Source: Aporrectodea caliginosa (lineage: Eukaryota > Annelida > Clitellata > Crassiclitellata > Lumbricidae). From it: a stretch of 64,000 nt of DNA. The stretch spans positions 1,743,939-1,807,938 of the forward strand of contig JACEVL010000478.1 in the NCBI GenBank assembly GCA_020284085.1. The letters are read 5' to 3'. Under the pieces are notes generated by a model. The model saw nothing but the letters and a program-made list of their open reading frames with translations. It did no database searches and was not told the origin of the DNA. Shown one piece after another: positions 10,680-21,961 of this stretch; position 1 is the stretch's first letter, and each line of letters opens with the position of its first letter. The position numbers and the translations under genes were made by a program.

Positions 10680-11407
10680 ATATGCACTTCTCTTCCTCTG
10701 TCCGTGATCTTGGATTCATTCTCGATCCTGTCCTCTCTCTGTCTGATCACGTCAATAGCACCCACTCGTTCCTGCTTCTATAACCTAGGCCAACTCCGTG
10801 CCATCCGCCAATCACTACCACTGCATGCTATCACGACTTTGGTCCATGCATTAATCTGTTCCAGGATTGATTATGGAATGCGGTGTACTTTGGTCTCTCC
10901 TCAACAAATACATCTATACTTCAGTTCATTCTAAACGCTGCCGCCCGTTTCATAGGGGTATTGCTAAGTTTGACCATATCTCCTATTTTATCCGCGACAC
11001 CCTTCACTGGCTCCCCATCCGCCAGCGCATCCAATTCAAGATCTGTTCCGTCATGCGAAGCTGTCTTGCTGGCTCTGCTCAAACGCTTATCTTAGGGCTC
11101 TTTGTACCCAGTATCTTCTCTGCACAGTCGTTCCTCATTCGGTCCCATTTCCCGTGGTCAAAATGTGGTCGGCACGCGGGGGCGGAATACAGCGGCCCAG
11201 TCTAGGAGTTTCGCTATTCTCAGTCCCAATAGCTGGAACCAGTTACCTCAGATCCCTCAGGACTGACATTTTTATCTATTTCTTATGACCAGTTCCGTCA
11301 GCGCCTGAAAACCTCTCTTTACCAATGAAGACACTGGCCTACGGGTCGGGAGCGCCTCTGTTTTGAGTGGCGCTATATAAATGTTCGATTACGATTACGA
11401 TTACGAT
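10680..11407 (+). mobile_element. 5'-truncated LINE end, duplicate of 1-712
   Basis: Almost identical to the fragment at 1-712, including the GCGCTATATAAAT end and (GATTAC)n tail at about 11388-11407. Small indels shift the frames differently in the two copies. It marks the left edge of the second duplicated unit. Confidence 0.82.
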
Positions 11408-13570
11408 CGGTGGATCATGAGACCATGTTGCGAGGCGATGTTAACAATGTTGATGGAGGTATAATAGAATAAAGACAAGTGGACCAAGAGTGGAACCTTG
11501 AGGGACATGAAAGAGGGCAGGAAAGATTTTTGTAGAGCAACCACCAAGTTTAGCAATGTGAGACCTCGAGGAATGAAATGAGACAATGCGTTTGAAAGGA
11601 AGTTGTTACATTTGCTGCAAAATCGATAATGTCTGGCATTATGGACGCTCATTTTAGACAGGTACTGTGTATGTACCATTATCAAGTCTTCACCTACAAT
11701 TACTGAGCACCATCGATTGATTTTTAGTTATTTGGTACTGGTCCTTGAAAAATGTATAATACTACAATATAGATAATGCTTGTTGCTTGGCGTTATAATT
11801 AGTAACACTGCTGCAGATTATGTAGGCTTTGTACTGTATGTCTGCCTGCCTTCGGATTATAACCCAATTGGACTTGACTGACCAATGTAAACTCTGCTTT
11901 ATAGGCAGTGAATATGACAAAAGTAATAAAAAATAAACATGACGTACCGCAAAATTATTGCAGATTTTGCAGGACGATTTTAAAAGATAGGCATGAAGCA
12001 AATTCGCGGCGTTGGAAATTCAAGAAGTCATATAGCCTGACCACTGGCAGATCCAGAATTGCAATTCCTGCAAGACTTCCCATATCAGGAGGACCTTGGT
12101 CAATGAACGCCGAATTTAGTGACTCATACGTGACACCGAAAACCAGCGAAAATCTCAAACATTATCCTAACATGTGACCCTAGCTATGCTAATATTTTCA
12201 CGTTTCAGGGACTTCGCACCCAAACCCGGATATAGTCGCACATAGAACCAAACTGTCGACAACCAGAGCGCCACTCCTGTTATGCAACAGTCTCTCACAG
12301 TTCTACAAGTCTCAACGAAGAATGATTCAGGTTCAAAAGACCAGCAACTGCGAATTAATGTCGATGAAATTATCACAATACCGGGTTTTCTTATTTGATG
12401 CGAATCAAAAACGTCAATTATGCAATTGCTTTCCAATCGAAATGCTAAAACCTTTACTGTTCGAATGATAAAGTCCGATAATTGCCGCAATGTGACGGTC
12501 TTGTATTGATAAATACGACTGATTAATACTAATTGGTATCTATGAGGGATATGTAGTAATTAGAAATATTAAATGGATATTCACACTCGTTGTTCCCCAC
12601 TCAAAAACAAAGGTTATAACGCGATAAAGGTCGACAAAGGTCACTACTGGACGGTTGTTTCAAATCGGTCCCTGGTGGTCATTGTAGAGACTGGCCAATA
12701 TACGTCTAGGAGGAACAGCGAATTCGTCCCTGGAATGCTGCACAGACCGGTTATCAATCATGACGACATCCTTCTCTTGCCACTTGAAGGACACTTTGAC
12801 TTCATCCGTGACCTCCTTCAAAGTGTCAATCTTCTCTGCGCTGATGGTGTCAAAATTTGGAAAGATGGCGGCTATATTTTTGTAGTCGCCCGTGTACCGA
12901 GAAATCATGGCATATGTCAAGACAGAGTTGAACCACATCGTCTTACCCGTTCTCATATCGACGCGGATCGCTGGCAGTATTTCAGTTATTGTCTTCATAG
13001 ATCCGTCATCTTGCCACTCGAAGTCGTAACCAGTAGCCTTGGCTACTCTCTCGGCTTCCTCCTTATCAGAGGTGAAGAACGTCGACTGCCAGCCCCGTCC
13101 GTATGAAACGCTGGGATTATCTCCATCCGGGGCAACCCTTAAGTAACGCAGTCCCTCTTTCTCGAGGCGGTTGACGAAATCTGGATCTCGTTCTGCCATC
13201 TTGCGGAAAACAACGTTCGAAAGGAGCAGCGGAGTGTTGCCTCCCTCCTTGGGTGGAATATCACAGTAGAAGAAGAGGACGAGAGGGAACTCTTTGATGT
13301 GCCCCATCTCATGATGGAATGGGATTTTAAATGCAGGGGGCGCCTCACTGGCCGTGTAGACATTGCCAACAACTTTGGCCCTCACACCCAGTCCGGGCAC
13401 GTTTAGGAATGGATCGTAGCCATATGCTTTGGCGAATTCGTCGAAGTCTGTCGGAGTGTCGAAGGGAAATTCACGAAAGAGGATCGCTCCGTACTTGAGG
13501 AGAAGACCCTCGATGACCTTGAGGTTCTTCTTGACCCAGTCATTCCAGAACTGGGCGTCCTTGTCCTGGA
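10680..13570. repeat. Segmental duplication, right copy
   Basis: Collinear with 1-2891. The non-coding part 11410-12650 carries no convincing gene. It matches the 3' flank of copy A base for base over long stretches, and more loosely the segment 46210-46756 next to copy F. Confidence 0.85.
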
Positions 13571-13688
13571 AGTCGTCGGATGGATTCAGTATTAACGGAA
13601 ATGGTAGACCGTCGAAGACTTTCTGTTCCTTGATATTCACTGATTTGACCCCTTCCGGAAGGTCAGGCACGTCCAATTCATTCGGCAT
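12660..13688 (-). CDS. TauD/TfdA-like 2OG-Fe(II) dioxygenase, copy B (intact)
   Basis: The 342-aa single-exon coding region starts MPNELDVPDL and ends QGPI. The family (TauD/TfdA, closest in my memory to the At3g21360 'clavaminate synthase-like' group) couples decarboxylation of 2-oxoglutarate to oxidation of a substrate; the substrate here is unknown. Visible sites: iron ligands H125-x-E127 in 'PFHHEMGH', T152 in 'GGNTPL', distal iron ligand H318 in 'MIDNRSVQH' and 2OG-binding arginine R328/R329 in 'PPRRIL'. There is no signal peptide or membrane segment, so a cytosolic enzyme is likely. The ATG is chosen because all paralogues share it and a splice acceptor lies about 20 nt upstream. It is one of four intact members of the array. 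Confidence 0.93.
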   Translation of the reverse strand: MPNELDVPDLPEGVKSVNIKEQKVFDGLPFPLILNPSDDFQDKDAQFWNDWVKKNLKVIEGLLLKYGAILFREFPFDTPTDFDEFAKAYGYDPFLNVPGLGVRAKVVGNVYTASEAPPAFKIPFHHEMGHIKEFPLVLFFYCDIPPKEGGNTPLLLSNVVFRKMAERDPDFVNRLEKEGLRYLRVAPDGDNPSVSYGRGWQSTFFTSDKEEAERVAKATGYDFEWQDDGSMKTITEILPAIRVDMRTGKTMWFNSVLTYAMISRYTGDYKNIAAIFPNFDTISAEKIDTLKEVTDEVKVSFKWQEKDVVMIDNRSVQHSRDEFAVPPRRILASLYNDHQGPI

Positions 13689-13708
13689 GGTTGATTGGTT
13701 ACAAGACT

Positions 13709-14092
13709 CTGTGCAAAATAATCAGATAAAAGAAATTATCTGTCAATCAATTAATCAGTCATTTAATGAATCGATCGATTAAACCAACCGTCCATTACAG
13801 CAGCTTCGTCACGTTTTTGCATTCTATGAAAATAAAATTGGAATTCACTGCCAATGACAGGAAGGTGATTACGATTATCTGGTGACGACAATGGTCATGA
13901 ATGCCCGGACTCATTATGATCATCTCGATGAGTAGTCACGGAATAAGATGTTGACGTTGATTATAATAAACTTCTATAGCGCAACAGCTGCATTTCTTGA
14001 TCGGTGAAACATAAATGTTCCTCTATATTAAGAAGACGATATCGACATCGTCGAACATGTTTTATAAAGGTTAAAAGGTTAACAAAATTCAC
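13709..14092 (-). other. Putative 5'UTR intron of copy B
   Basis: On the minus strand a donor GAG|GTGAAT (14092) and an acceptor TTTTGCACAG|AG (13709-13710) frame a 384-bp intron. The acceptor and a CTGATTA branch-like word just before it are conserved upstream of A, B, D and, with changes, C, E, F and G. The same donor is seen for F (56251) and at the orphan promoter near 43.5 kb. Splicing is inferred from conservation only. Confidence 0.55.
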
Positions 14093-14204
14093 CTCAATGA
14101 AGATTATAATGCAGCGTTTGTCTTGAAGTATAAGCGACAGAATTGAACCGATCTGTAGGCCTACGTGCGGCCTTGATTCTTACGCAGTTCACATAATAGC
14201 ATTG

Positions 14205-14255
14205 TTTTATACTTTGAGCGATAAGCAATTAAATGGTGGCTGCACAGTCCGAAGT
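14205..14255 (-). promoter_or_regulatory. Promoter of copy B: TATA box and conserved 20-base block
   Basis: TATAAAA (14205-14211, minus) lies about 110 bp upstream of the putative donor. The block whose plus strand reads GTGGCTGCACAGTCCGAAGT is at 14236-14255. A near-identical arrangement is found at 43627-43677, and diverged ones upstream of A, C, D, F and G. Transcription start is expected near 14178. Confidence 0.65.
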
Positions 14256-14364
14256 AGAAGTCCAAATTATATAACTAGATATCCAGCAAAACATATTGTT
14301 CTTGTGGGACTCCTTCGACGACGTTTGGTTCAAAGATTTCTGGACTAAAAGATTAAATAAATTC

Positions 14365-14462
14365 GCAAAAGAGAGAAAGAGCCTGAGAGAGACAGAGAGA
14401 GAGAGACAGACAGAGAGAGAGACACAGAGACACAGAGAGAGAGACACAGAGAGAGAGACTAC
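14365..14462. repeat. GA-rich microsatellite upstream of copy B promoter
   Basis: An irregular (GAGA/CAGA)n purine tract. It sits about 150 bp upstream of the TATA box. GA-rich tracts occupy the matching place beside most other promoter copies (10131, 19209, 32409, 43799, 56549, 60965). Apparent Arg/Glu-rich reading frames here are repeat artefacts. Confidence 0.8.
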
Positions 14463-14897
14463 AATCACTCTCAGTACCACCACCATCTAAAACTTGCCTC
14501 TTTCAAACTGCAGGTTGCCTGTCTAATGGATAGATCTTCTGGATATTGACCTGATTACTGATTGGTTGTGGTATGTCTTTGATTGATGCCCTGTTCATTA
14601 GACACCGGCGCGATAGAAGTTACTTTAGAGAACACTAGCGAGAACACGAAGTATTGAAACACCCTTCTGTTGTAGAATTTGATCCTTGACATCTGAGCTG
14701 AGTCGTAAGCATGCCGTGCAATAGACCCTCGCCACATTGATACAAAGCTCATGCAGGTCAGAGGTATAGACCTATTTTCTATTGCCCCACTGTTCAGAGT
14801 ATTTTGTCATTGTTGACATCGGGGTAAAAGCCTAACATCGGCTACTGTAGTCCTGACCTGGAAGATCGTTCACAGATCACAACGTCTCATCAAATGT

Positions 14898-15130
14898 TTA
14901 CACTGCATCATATCAATCCTTATCACTGTATCGTATTAAACGACATCATTGTTTCTAATCAAAACATTATCACTGTATGGTATTAAAGGAAATCACTGTA
15001 TTTTATCAAAGCGTTTTCACTGTATCTTATCAAACTTTATCATTACATCTTACGAATACGTTATCACTGTATATTACCAAACGCTATCACCGTACCTTGT
15101 CAAACTTTATCACTGTATCTGTTTAAACAT
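14898..15130. repeat. Degenerate tandem repeat, period 23/24 bp, about ten units
   Basis: Units of the form ATCACTGTATcTTATCAAAC followed by 3-4 bases repeat about ten times, with lengths of 23 or 24 bp. Substitutions are spread through all units, so this is an old minisatellite. Confidence 0.8.
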
Positions 15131-15689
15131 CAGTTGCTGTTCTGTTTACATGGTCATAAAAGTATGAGGTACTCGTAAAAATAATAATAAGTAAAGAAGG
15201 TATGTTTGCTATTTTGTTTTGTAAGTCGACTATTTTAGCTCTAATCGGAAGCTTTTGTCTGAAACATGTCATTGGTCGTATGGCGAAAACGTTTTTGAAC
15301 AGATTTTGGTCATTCAACTGAAAATTTCAAGGAATACCATTTAAAATTTAAAATAATTAATTCATTGTTTAAATGAATAGCCAATTAGATTGTTATGGAC
15401 AATAAAGTTCAAAGAAAGGTCCTTTGCACCTCGGTGCGAGACTGTGTCTCATTTCAGAGATTTAGATTTCGGACTAGCACGGTTTGTTCGCAGGCATGGA
15501 GTGGAACCCCTCAAAGAGGCAGCGGCGGTGAACGATCAATTCAGTGAAAAATGAGCAGGGTTGAAGTCATTTTGTCGTTACATAAAACATGTACAGTTAC
15601 ATTTACACCAGCTAAACAGATAAAAGCTTCAAATGAGTATGCAGAGGAAATTGGCTACTGATATTGGTTACTTCTTATACGTCGAGTTT

Positions 15690-15772
15690 GGGTGGGAGCA
15701 ACACTGAATAGATATCTAGGAAGGGCGCTATATAAGTCATCTGAATGAGTGAATGAATATGAATGAATGATC
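15690..15772 (+). mobile_element. LINE 3' tail fragment
   Basis: 'GGGCGCTATATAAGT' at about 15724, followed by (TGAA)n, is the usual 3' end of an L2-type LINE. No coding part is recognisable upstream. It abuts a second LINE tail in opposite orientation. Confidence 0.55.
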
Positions 15773-15774
15773 GT

Positions 15775-16330
15775 AATCGTAATCGTAATCTCCTAACTTC
15801 AAAGGCACCACTCTAAAGGCAGGCGCAGGGAACCAGCTTATTCACGGGCGCTGCATCGAGTCAGAGGGGGTTGGCGGAAATCGTGTGCGAAGGCGGTCCG
15901 AGCCCAATACAATTTGATTAGAGTAGATGTTAAGGTGGGTGTCTTTTAGGTCGAGAATTGGAAGGTGGGGATCAGCTGAGTCAAGGAAAGAGTTCTTGAA
16001 GAGGCGAGGCTTTAGTTTTGTGTTGAAAGGTCGAGGGGTAATTGATAGAGGAGCCTGATTCAGATGATTGTGAGTGATTGTTAGTGATGGTGGATGACCA
16101 AAAAAGTGCGGCATTCAGGAGGAAGATTGTTCCCGAGTCGTGTTGCAGTGTTTGATACGACTCGTTGGGATCTTGATGAGTAGGGACCAGAGGTTGAGAA
16201 AGACTAAGACTGAAGGATGATCGGGTAGCACGGGTTGGCTGGATGGTGAAGAGTTTGAGAAGATATTTGGTTTGGAGTAGTAGGGCGTTGTAGGCTAGTG
16301 ATAAGACTTTGGAAATTCGCTCCGGGATTT
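15775..16330 (-). mobile_element. LINE 3' fragment, minus strand
   Basis: The minus strand ends in (GATTAC)n (15775-15792). Upstream, a LINE C-terminal pattern is visible: 'TPRPFNTKLKPRLFKNSF' near 15980-16045, and residues like 'NNLPPECRTF' near 16110. Frames are broken. It is tail-to-tail with the fragment at 15690-15772. Confidence 0.6.
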
Positions 16331-17280
16331 TTAGCCTATCGTGCCCATAAAACTATACAGGTCTACGTCCACATTTCTTACATTTGCTGTCGAAAATGTT
16401 TTGCGCTGTTTCATTGCTGGCAATTAAATTAACATTTTTGGACAACACTGTTTTCCCTATATTGAATATATGTGTATTTCGATCATAATGTAAACCGAGT
16501 ATGAGTAATTTTTAGATAATTATGGCAGGGTTGACTTTTCGCAGTTGTGGACTTATCTATGATTGATATTATACATCTGCATGATATCAGATTTACGTTA
16601 TTATGTGATAGATTTCTTAATGGCCATTGCAGTAATTGGATTCTTTTCATACTGAACATGTTGCAAGCTATATTTGAAACTATAATAGTTTCTTAATTCT
16701 TAATTCATCATTACCTCAGATTCAGATAGATCAGTATAATTCTCAGAATTATAACTTATACTGCGCTATGAATTATATTCTTTGGTCGGACGTTGTTGAT
16801 GGTACGTATTATATAGTTACAAGTCCAAGGCACGTGGCCAGAAGCGCCTCTGTGATTGGCTATCACGTAATCTAAGAATTATAGTGCGCATACGTTGCGC
16901 CCGAATACTAATGGATGCACTTGACCCATTTGCTATGGTGCTCACAGAATCTGCTCCAAGACATAGCCCTCTGATCATAGCATGTGATCAAAAGGTTTTC
17001 AACGAGGCAGCTCTTCCACAATATGATGGATATCGAGTATTGAATAACATCAAATGGTGTTTCTAAGCAATGAATGATATTTATAGATACTACATAATAT
17101 TCACAATAAGGAAGTGGTACTAATAAATATTAAATGAGATTAAGAAATATTAAATTGTATACAGGCAAATAATATCATTTCACGTCAATTCTCTTAATTT
17201 CTTTCATCAGAATTGGCAGTTTGTTTAATTAAATGACATGGTTAATAAAGTAAAAATTGTCAGTAGACACCACTCCTTGA
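16330..17280. other. AT-rich intergenic stretch, no gene seen
   Basis: About 950 bp between LINE remains and the 3' end of copy C. The last 250 bp resemble the 3' flank of copy D (30000-30230), e.g. the shared 'agatactacata' and 'tattcacaataag' words. The rest shows no coding or repeat signal I recognise. Confidence 0.5.
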
Positions 17281-17285
17281 TGGTT

Positions 17286-18314
17286 TCAAATAGGTCCCTG
17301 GTGATCCTTGAAATAGCTGACCAATATTCTCCTTGGAGGAGCGGTGTAATCGTCCTTGGAATGCAGAGCGGCCCGGTTATCAATCATGATGACATCAGTG
17401 TGTTGCCACTTATAGGATACTCTGGCCTCGTTCATGACCTGCCTCATAATCTCAAACGTCTCGTCTCTTATGGCATCACCGTTAGGAAATGTGACTGCGA
17501 AATTGTTAATGTCACCCTTGTTCTCCGACATTAATGGCCAGTGGAAGACCGCGTTGAACCACATCGTCTTCCCACTTCTCTTATCGACTCGTATTGCAGG
17601 TAATATTTCTGTTGTGATTTTCATCGATCCGTCTTCGAGCCACTCGAAATCGAAGCCGAAAGCCTTGGCATTTTTCTCAGCCTCCTCCCTATTGGAGGTG
17701 AAGCACGTTGATTGCCAGCTCCGTCCGTATCTATTCCTCTCATCGTTTCCATCTGGGGCCACCCTGGAGTAACGCAGTCCCTCCTTCTCGAGGCGACGGA
17801 CGAAATCAGGGTCACGCTCTGACATCTTACGGTAGATGACGTTGGATAGGGCGATTGGAGTGTTGCCTCCTTCCTTGGCTGGAATATCGCAGTAGAAAAA
17901 CAGGATGTAAGGCCAGTCGTTTATGTGCGCCATTTCATGATGTAATGGGATTTTAAATGCAGGGGGCGTCTCACTGGCTGTGTAGACATTGCCAACTACG
18001 TTGAATCTCACACCGGATCCGCCCACGTTGTAAAATGGATCGTAGCCGTATGCCTTGGCAAATTCGTCGAACTCTTCCGGTGTATCCAAGGGAAATCCTC
18101 GGAAGAGGATCGCTCCATACTTGAAGAGAAGACTCTCGATGACCTTGAGGTTCTTCTTGACCCAGTCATTCCAGAACTGTGCGTCCTTGTCCTTGAAGGC
18201 GTCGGTTGGACTCAGAATTAGTGGAAATGATAAACCGTCAAAGACTTTCTGTTCTTTGATGTTCACCGATTTCACTTCATCCGGAAGGTCAAGTATTTCC
18301 GGCTCAATCGACAT
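17286..18314 (-). CDS. TauD/TfdA-like 2OG-Fe(II) dioxygenase, copy C (intact)
   Basis: The 342-aa product begins MSIEPEILDLPDEVKS and ends QGPI. It belongs to the second subfamily with D and G. The catalytic set is complete: HHE at 125-127 ('PLHHEMAHIND'), the GGNTPI threonine, 'MIDNRAALH' with the distal histidine near 318, and 'PPRRIL'. An open frame extends 7 codons upstream through a GTG, but that extension crosses the conserved splice acceptor and is not shared by paralogues, so the ATG at 18314 is preferred. Compared with copy B it carries an 'RYGRSWQSTCF' segment and a 'NAVFHWPLMSENKGD' loop, both in the region that varies most between copies and may set substrate choice (inference). 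Confidence 0.92.
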   Translation of the reverse strand: MSIEPEILDLPDEVKSVNIKEQKVFDGLSFPLILSPTDAFKDKDAQFWNDWVKKNLKVIESLLFKYGAILFRGFPLDTPEEFDEFAKAYGYDPFYNVGGSGVRFNVVGNVYTASETPPAFKIPLHHEMAHINDWPYILFFYCDIPAKEGGNTPIALSNVIYRKMSERDPDFVRRLEKEGLRYSRVAPDGNDERNRYGRSWQSTCFTSNREEAEKNAKAFGFDFEWLEDGSMKITTEILPAIRVDKRSGKTMWFNAVFHWPLMSENKGDINNFAVTFPNGDAIRDETFEIMRQVMNEARVSYKWQHTDVIMIDNRAALHSKDDYTAPPRRILVSYFKDHQGPI

Positions 18315-18334
18315 GGTTGATTGATTTAACCACA

Positions 18335-18818
18335 CTGCGGAAAATATTCAGATAAATAATCATTAAGTCTGTTGATCAATCGATTGCTTGATTGATCAGC
18401 CATCTAACCAGCAAACCCGTTGTTGCATTATAGTTTACCTTTGAAAGTGATGCTGATTTTGACGACCAATTGATTTGCGAATATTCGGTGATGACAACGA
18501 TCATGGCCACGGCTACTCGTGATCACAATAATCATAGGGCATTCAAGTGAAATTATAAAATGGTGTTTTATTCAATCTGTTATAGAGCATTATCTGGAGT
18601 TCGTCAGTGATGTTGATACAAACGTTTCCTAGAATTGCTATATCATTATCGATATCATCGAGTTATTTACAGGAGATTAAGGGATTAAGTATTTTTGTTT
18701 ATGCTTGGTTCAATGATATCTTTACAATATAAATTAAAGAATATTACGGCAATTAGCTTAATGCACTTAGGTTCATTACATTATTTTGTATATTCACAAG
18801 TTAAGTCAATATACTTAC
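18335..18818 (-). other. Putative 5'UTR intron of copy C
   Basis: The minus-strand donor GTAAGTAT is at 18811-18818; the acceptor TTTTCCGCAG ends at 18335. The same donor position is found for D (32001) and, as GTAAGTGT, for G (60702). This differs from the GAG|GTGAAT donor of B and F. Confidence 0.5.
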
Positions 18819-18914
18819 TTGGAGTTCAAAGCGAAGATGCTATGCAAGCAAAGTATAAACAATCGCTGTGTGCTTTCTCGAGCATACTTCAAAGGACAGA
18901 GATAGATAGTTTTG

Positions 18915-18962
18915 TATATACCAAGCGTTAGGCAGCAATATGGAGGCTGCAGAGTCCGAAGT
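18915..18962 (-). promoter_or_regulatory. Promoter module of copy C
   Basis: A TATATA box (18915-18920) is followed upstream by the conserved block (plus strand GAGGCTGCAGAGTCCGAAGT, 18943-18962). The sequence from about 18800 to 19440 is collinear with the region upstream of D (31990 to 33620, apart from a mariner insertion there). It includes a GA-rich tract at 19209-19260. Confidence 0.55.
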
Positions 18963-19589
18963 TGATGTTTAAAAACCGTATCTAGGACTCCAGCAAAACC
19001 TACCGTGTTGCGTCGAAGATTTCGTTCATTCACGTCTGGGTTATATCAATCGCGGAAGACTTAAGGAGAACTACAAGAGAAAGAGAACACAGAGGTCATC
19101 TGAACCCGATTGTTGTTTAAGTATAGAATGCAGTTTGCCCCAAAATCGGATGCCAATCACTTGCTTGTAAAATATAAAAAAATGACCAGAAATAGACACA
19201 GCTGGAATCACAGAGAGAGAGAGGGCCAGAAACAGAGGTAGAGAGAGACAGAGTGACAGACACACACAAACATATGCATAATGTGGTAGAGTCTTTATGA
19301 ATCCTAACAATCTGGGTAGAAGGGAGTTGTGCCGCAAAATTAGATGTGAGCCGCTTCGACAAGTGCTTCTATCCAAAATTATATTCGGCAATATAGATAA
19401 CTTGAAATTGGTTCAATTATTGGTCATGTAATTATTGGTCAACAACCCGTTTCTGATCACAAGCAAACCTTCTCCCAACGTAGTATTCTTCAAGAAATGT
19501 AGAACCACAATGTTTTCCAAGGCCACACTCATGTCCTTCTCTTCCAGCTCTTTACCCTCCTTCATTGCTCAACTTCTCGATATGGTTAG

Positions 19590-21961
19590 TACGGTGGAGT
19601 GAAAAAAGCGAAAATTAGAATTTCAAAAGTAATAGCAACCAAAAGTTGCCTTATGGTATGGGGTCAAAAACTGTCGAAAAAGTTTTTAAAAATATTAATG
19701 TCTTCCGCCCCCACCAGAGGGCCAAAGTTACGAAAAATAGCATTTTTTCAAGAAAATTGCAGGATTTCTTGTAAAATATTTTAATTGAAAACTAATTAAA
19801 TGTCATTCAATATACCGTTGGATAGAGCTCTTAATACTGAATAAAACGATGTATTAATTTTCAGAATATGCCCATATTTGTAGAAGTTATTAACTTTTTA
19901 CCAATTCCTCTGGTTCGCGACATGTCGCTAAGTCTGAAAACAGTTAAACACTAATAACTTTTTTATCCGTCGAGATATTTCTACCCATAGTATGTCATTC
20001 GATTTAGCTCTGAATCACCGTTCTAATGGTACATTGTGATGCGGGATTGTTTAACAGTAAACATTTGTTTTTATTGTTTTAGCAGTTTTTTTGCAATTTT
20101 TCATTGATTCTGTTGTCATTTCAGCTGAATGCACACTTTGTCCGATGAATTGATCGCTAAGAATGTTCCATTTTGATCGTAAATAATTGCGAAATGTTGA
20201 AGCATAAAAGCTACAATGGCTACTCGTTCTAAAACATTGTTTGCAAAGTTCGGACACATACAGGAACCACGGCAGACTGTTCTACCTCCATATGAGAATG
20301 TGTCTCTGTTGAACTGTTTCACTACCATGATCTTCACTCTCTAATGCCTCCTCTTCAGTCTGGATTTAGGGAATTCCACTCGACAGAATCTCTTATGATG
20401 AGTCTTCTAGCAGAAAAACTTCCTGATGTGGACCGTAGCCATAGCATTCTAGGCCTACTATCCCTTTATGACATCAGTGCCGCTTTTGACACTGCTGATC
20501 ACACCATCATCCTCTTAGACCTGGTGTCTAGGTTGTTTGGGATTGTTGACTCTGCTCTTCTTTGGTTCCATTGATTCCTCAAGGATCGCGCAATTTCTGG
20601 AGTTTTCGGTCTTACCCGCTCTCCCTGTGTCCACTTATCTTATGGCTTACCTCAGGACTCGGTCATTGTTCCCTTCTGTTTATCTTGTATACTTCGGATC
20701 TAGCCGGGATTCTTGGTCCACTCGATGTCTCTTCCGCCAATATGCTAATGACCCGTTATCTTGGAGTAATTCTCTATCCTGTCCTCTCTCTGTCACTATC
20801 AAGGCCTATTGTACTTCAGTCAATCTTGGCAAGCATGGCACGGCTACCTAGCCAAATGTACTGGGTCTTGTCTTGGTTAAGACAAAGACGATTAGCAGAT
20901 AATCATCGATCAAGTGCAGCTGAGGCCTCTAGAATACATTCAACCATTGCAGCGGCTCTGACGGCAGGGCCATGAAGGTAAGGAATAAATGGAACCAAAG
21001 AAGAGCAGAGTCAACAATCCCACACGACCTAGACACCAGGTCTAAGAGGATGATGGTGTGATCAGCAGTGTCAAAAGCGGCACTGATGTCATAAAGGGAT
21101 AGTAGGCCTAGAATGCTATGGCTACGGACCACATCAGGAAGTTTTTCTGCTAGAAGACTCATCATAAGAGATTCTGTCGAGTGGAATTCCCTAAATCCAG
21201 ACTGAAGAGGAGGCATTAGAGAGTGAAGATCATAGTAGTGGACCAGTTCAACAGAGACACATTCTCATATGGAGGTAGAACAGTCTGCCGTAGTTCCTGT
21301 ATGTGTCCGAACTTTGCAAACAATGTTTTAGAACGAGTAGCCATTGTAGCTTTTATGCTTCAACATTTCGCAATTATTTACGATCAAAATGGAACGTTCT
21401 TAGCGATCAATTCATCATGCATTCAGCTGAAATGACAACAGAATCAATGAAAAATTGCAAAAAAACTGTCAAACAATAACAATAAATGTGTACTGTTAAA
21501 CAATCCCGCATCACAATATACCATTAGAACGGTGATTCAGAGCTAAATCGAATGACATACCATGGGTTGAAATATCTCGACGGATAAAAAAGTTATTAGT
21601 GTTTAACCGTTTTCAGACTTAGCGACATGTCGCGAACCAGAGGAATTGGTAAAAAGTTAATAACTTCTACAAATATGGGCATATTCTGAAAATTAATACA
21701 TCGTTTTATTCAGAATTAAGAACTCTATCCAATGGTATATTGAATGACATTTAATTAGTTTTCAATTAAAATATTTTACAAGAAAACCTGCAATTTTCTC
21801 GGAAAAATGCTATTTTTCGTAACTTTGGCCCTCTGGTGGGGGCGGAAGACATTAATATTTTTAAAAACTTTTTCGACATTTTTTGACCCCATACCATAAG
21901 GCAACTTTTGGTTGCTATTACTTTTTGAAATTCTAATTTTCGCTTTTTTCACTCCACCCTA
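19590..21961. mobile_element. Palindromic (foldback) hAT-type element
   Basis: An 8-bp target duplication ATGGTTAG flanks the element (19582-19589, 21962-21969). The ends are TACGGTGGAGTG and, inverted, TAGGGTGGAGTG; TAGGG fits the hAT YARNG rule. The two arms (about 19590-20578 and 20985-21961) are inverted copies of each other around a spacer of about 400 bp. The inner part of each arm is a LINE reverse-transcriptase piece; the outer 750 bp have no recognised function. A conserved 70-codon open frame occurs in both arms (20116-20337 minus, 21223-21435 plus), of unknown meaning. Confidence 0.85.
20341..20960 (+). mobile_element. LINE reverse-transcriptase relic inside the palindrome
   Basis: Plus-strand frames show 'PLQSGFREFHSTESL' and 'LLSLYDISAAFDTADHT', the RT domain with the AFD box. 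Past a break come 'LYTSDLAGILGPL', 'YPVLSLSLS' and similar late motifs. The first 240 bp recur inverted at 20980-21216 as part of the right arm. Several frameshifts and a lost catalytic DD make it non-functional. Confidence 0.7.

Noticed and set aside
12573..13106. Plus-strand open frames opposite the dioxygenases (also 1894-2196, 17238-17534, 30196-30483, 58814-59050)
   Set aside because: They are antisense shadows that recur in every copy because the coding strand is conserved.
14296..14490. Arg/Glu-rich open frame (also at 43725-43919 and 24585-24803)
   Set aside because: Artefact of GA/CT microsatellites, present on both strands and without conservation outside the repeat.
17286..18335. 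Seven-codon upstream extension of copy C
   Set aside because: It begins with GTG, crosses the conserved splice acceptor and is absent in the paralogues.
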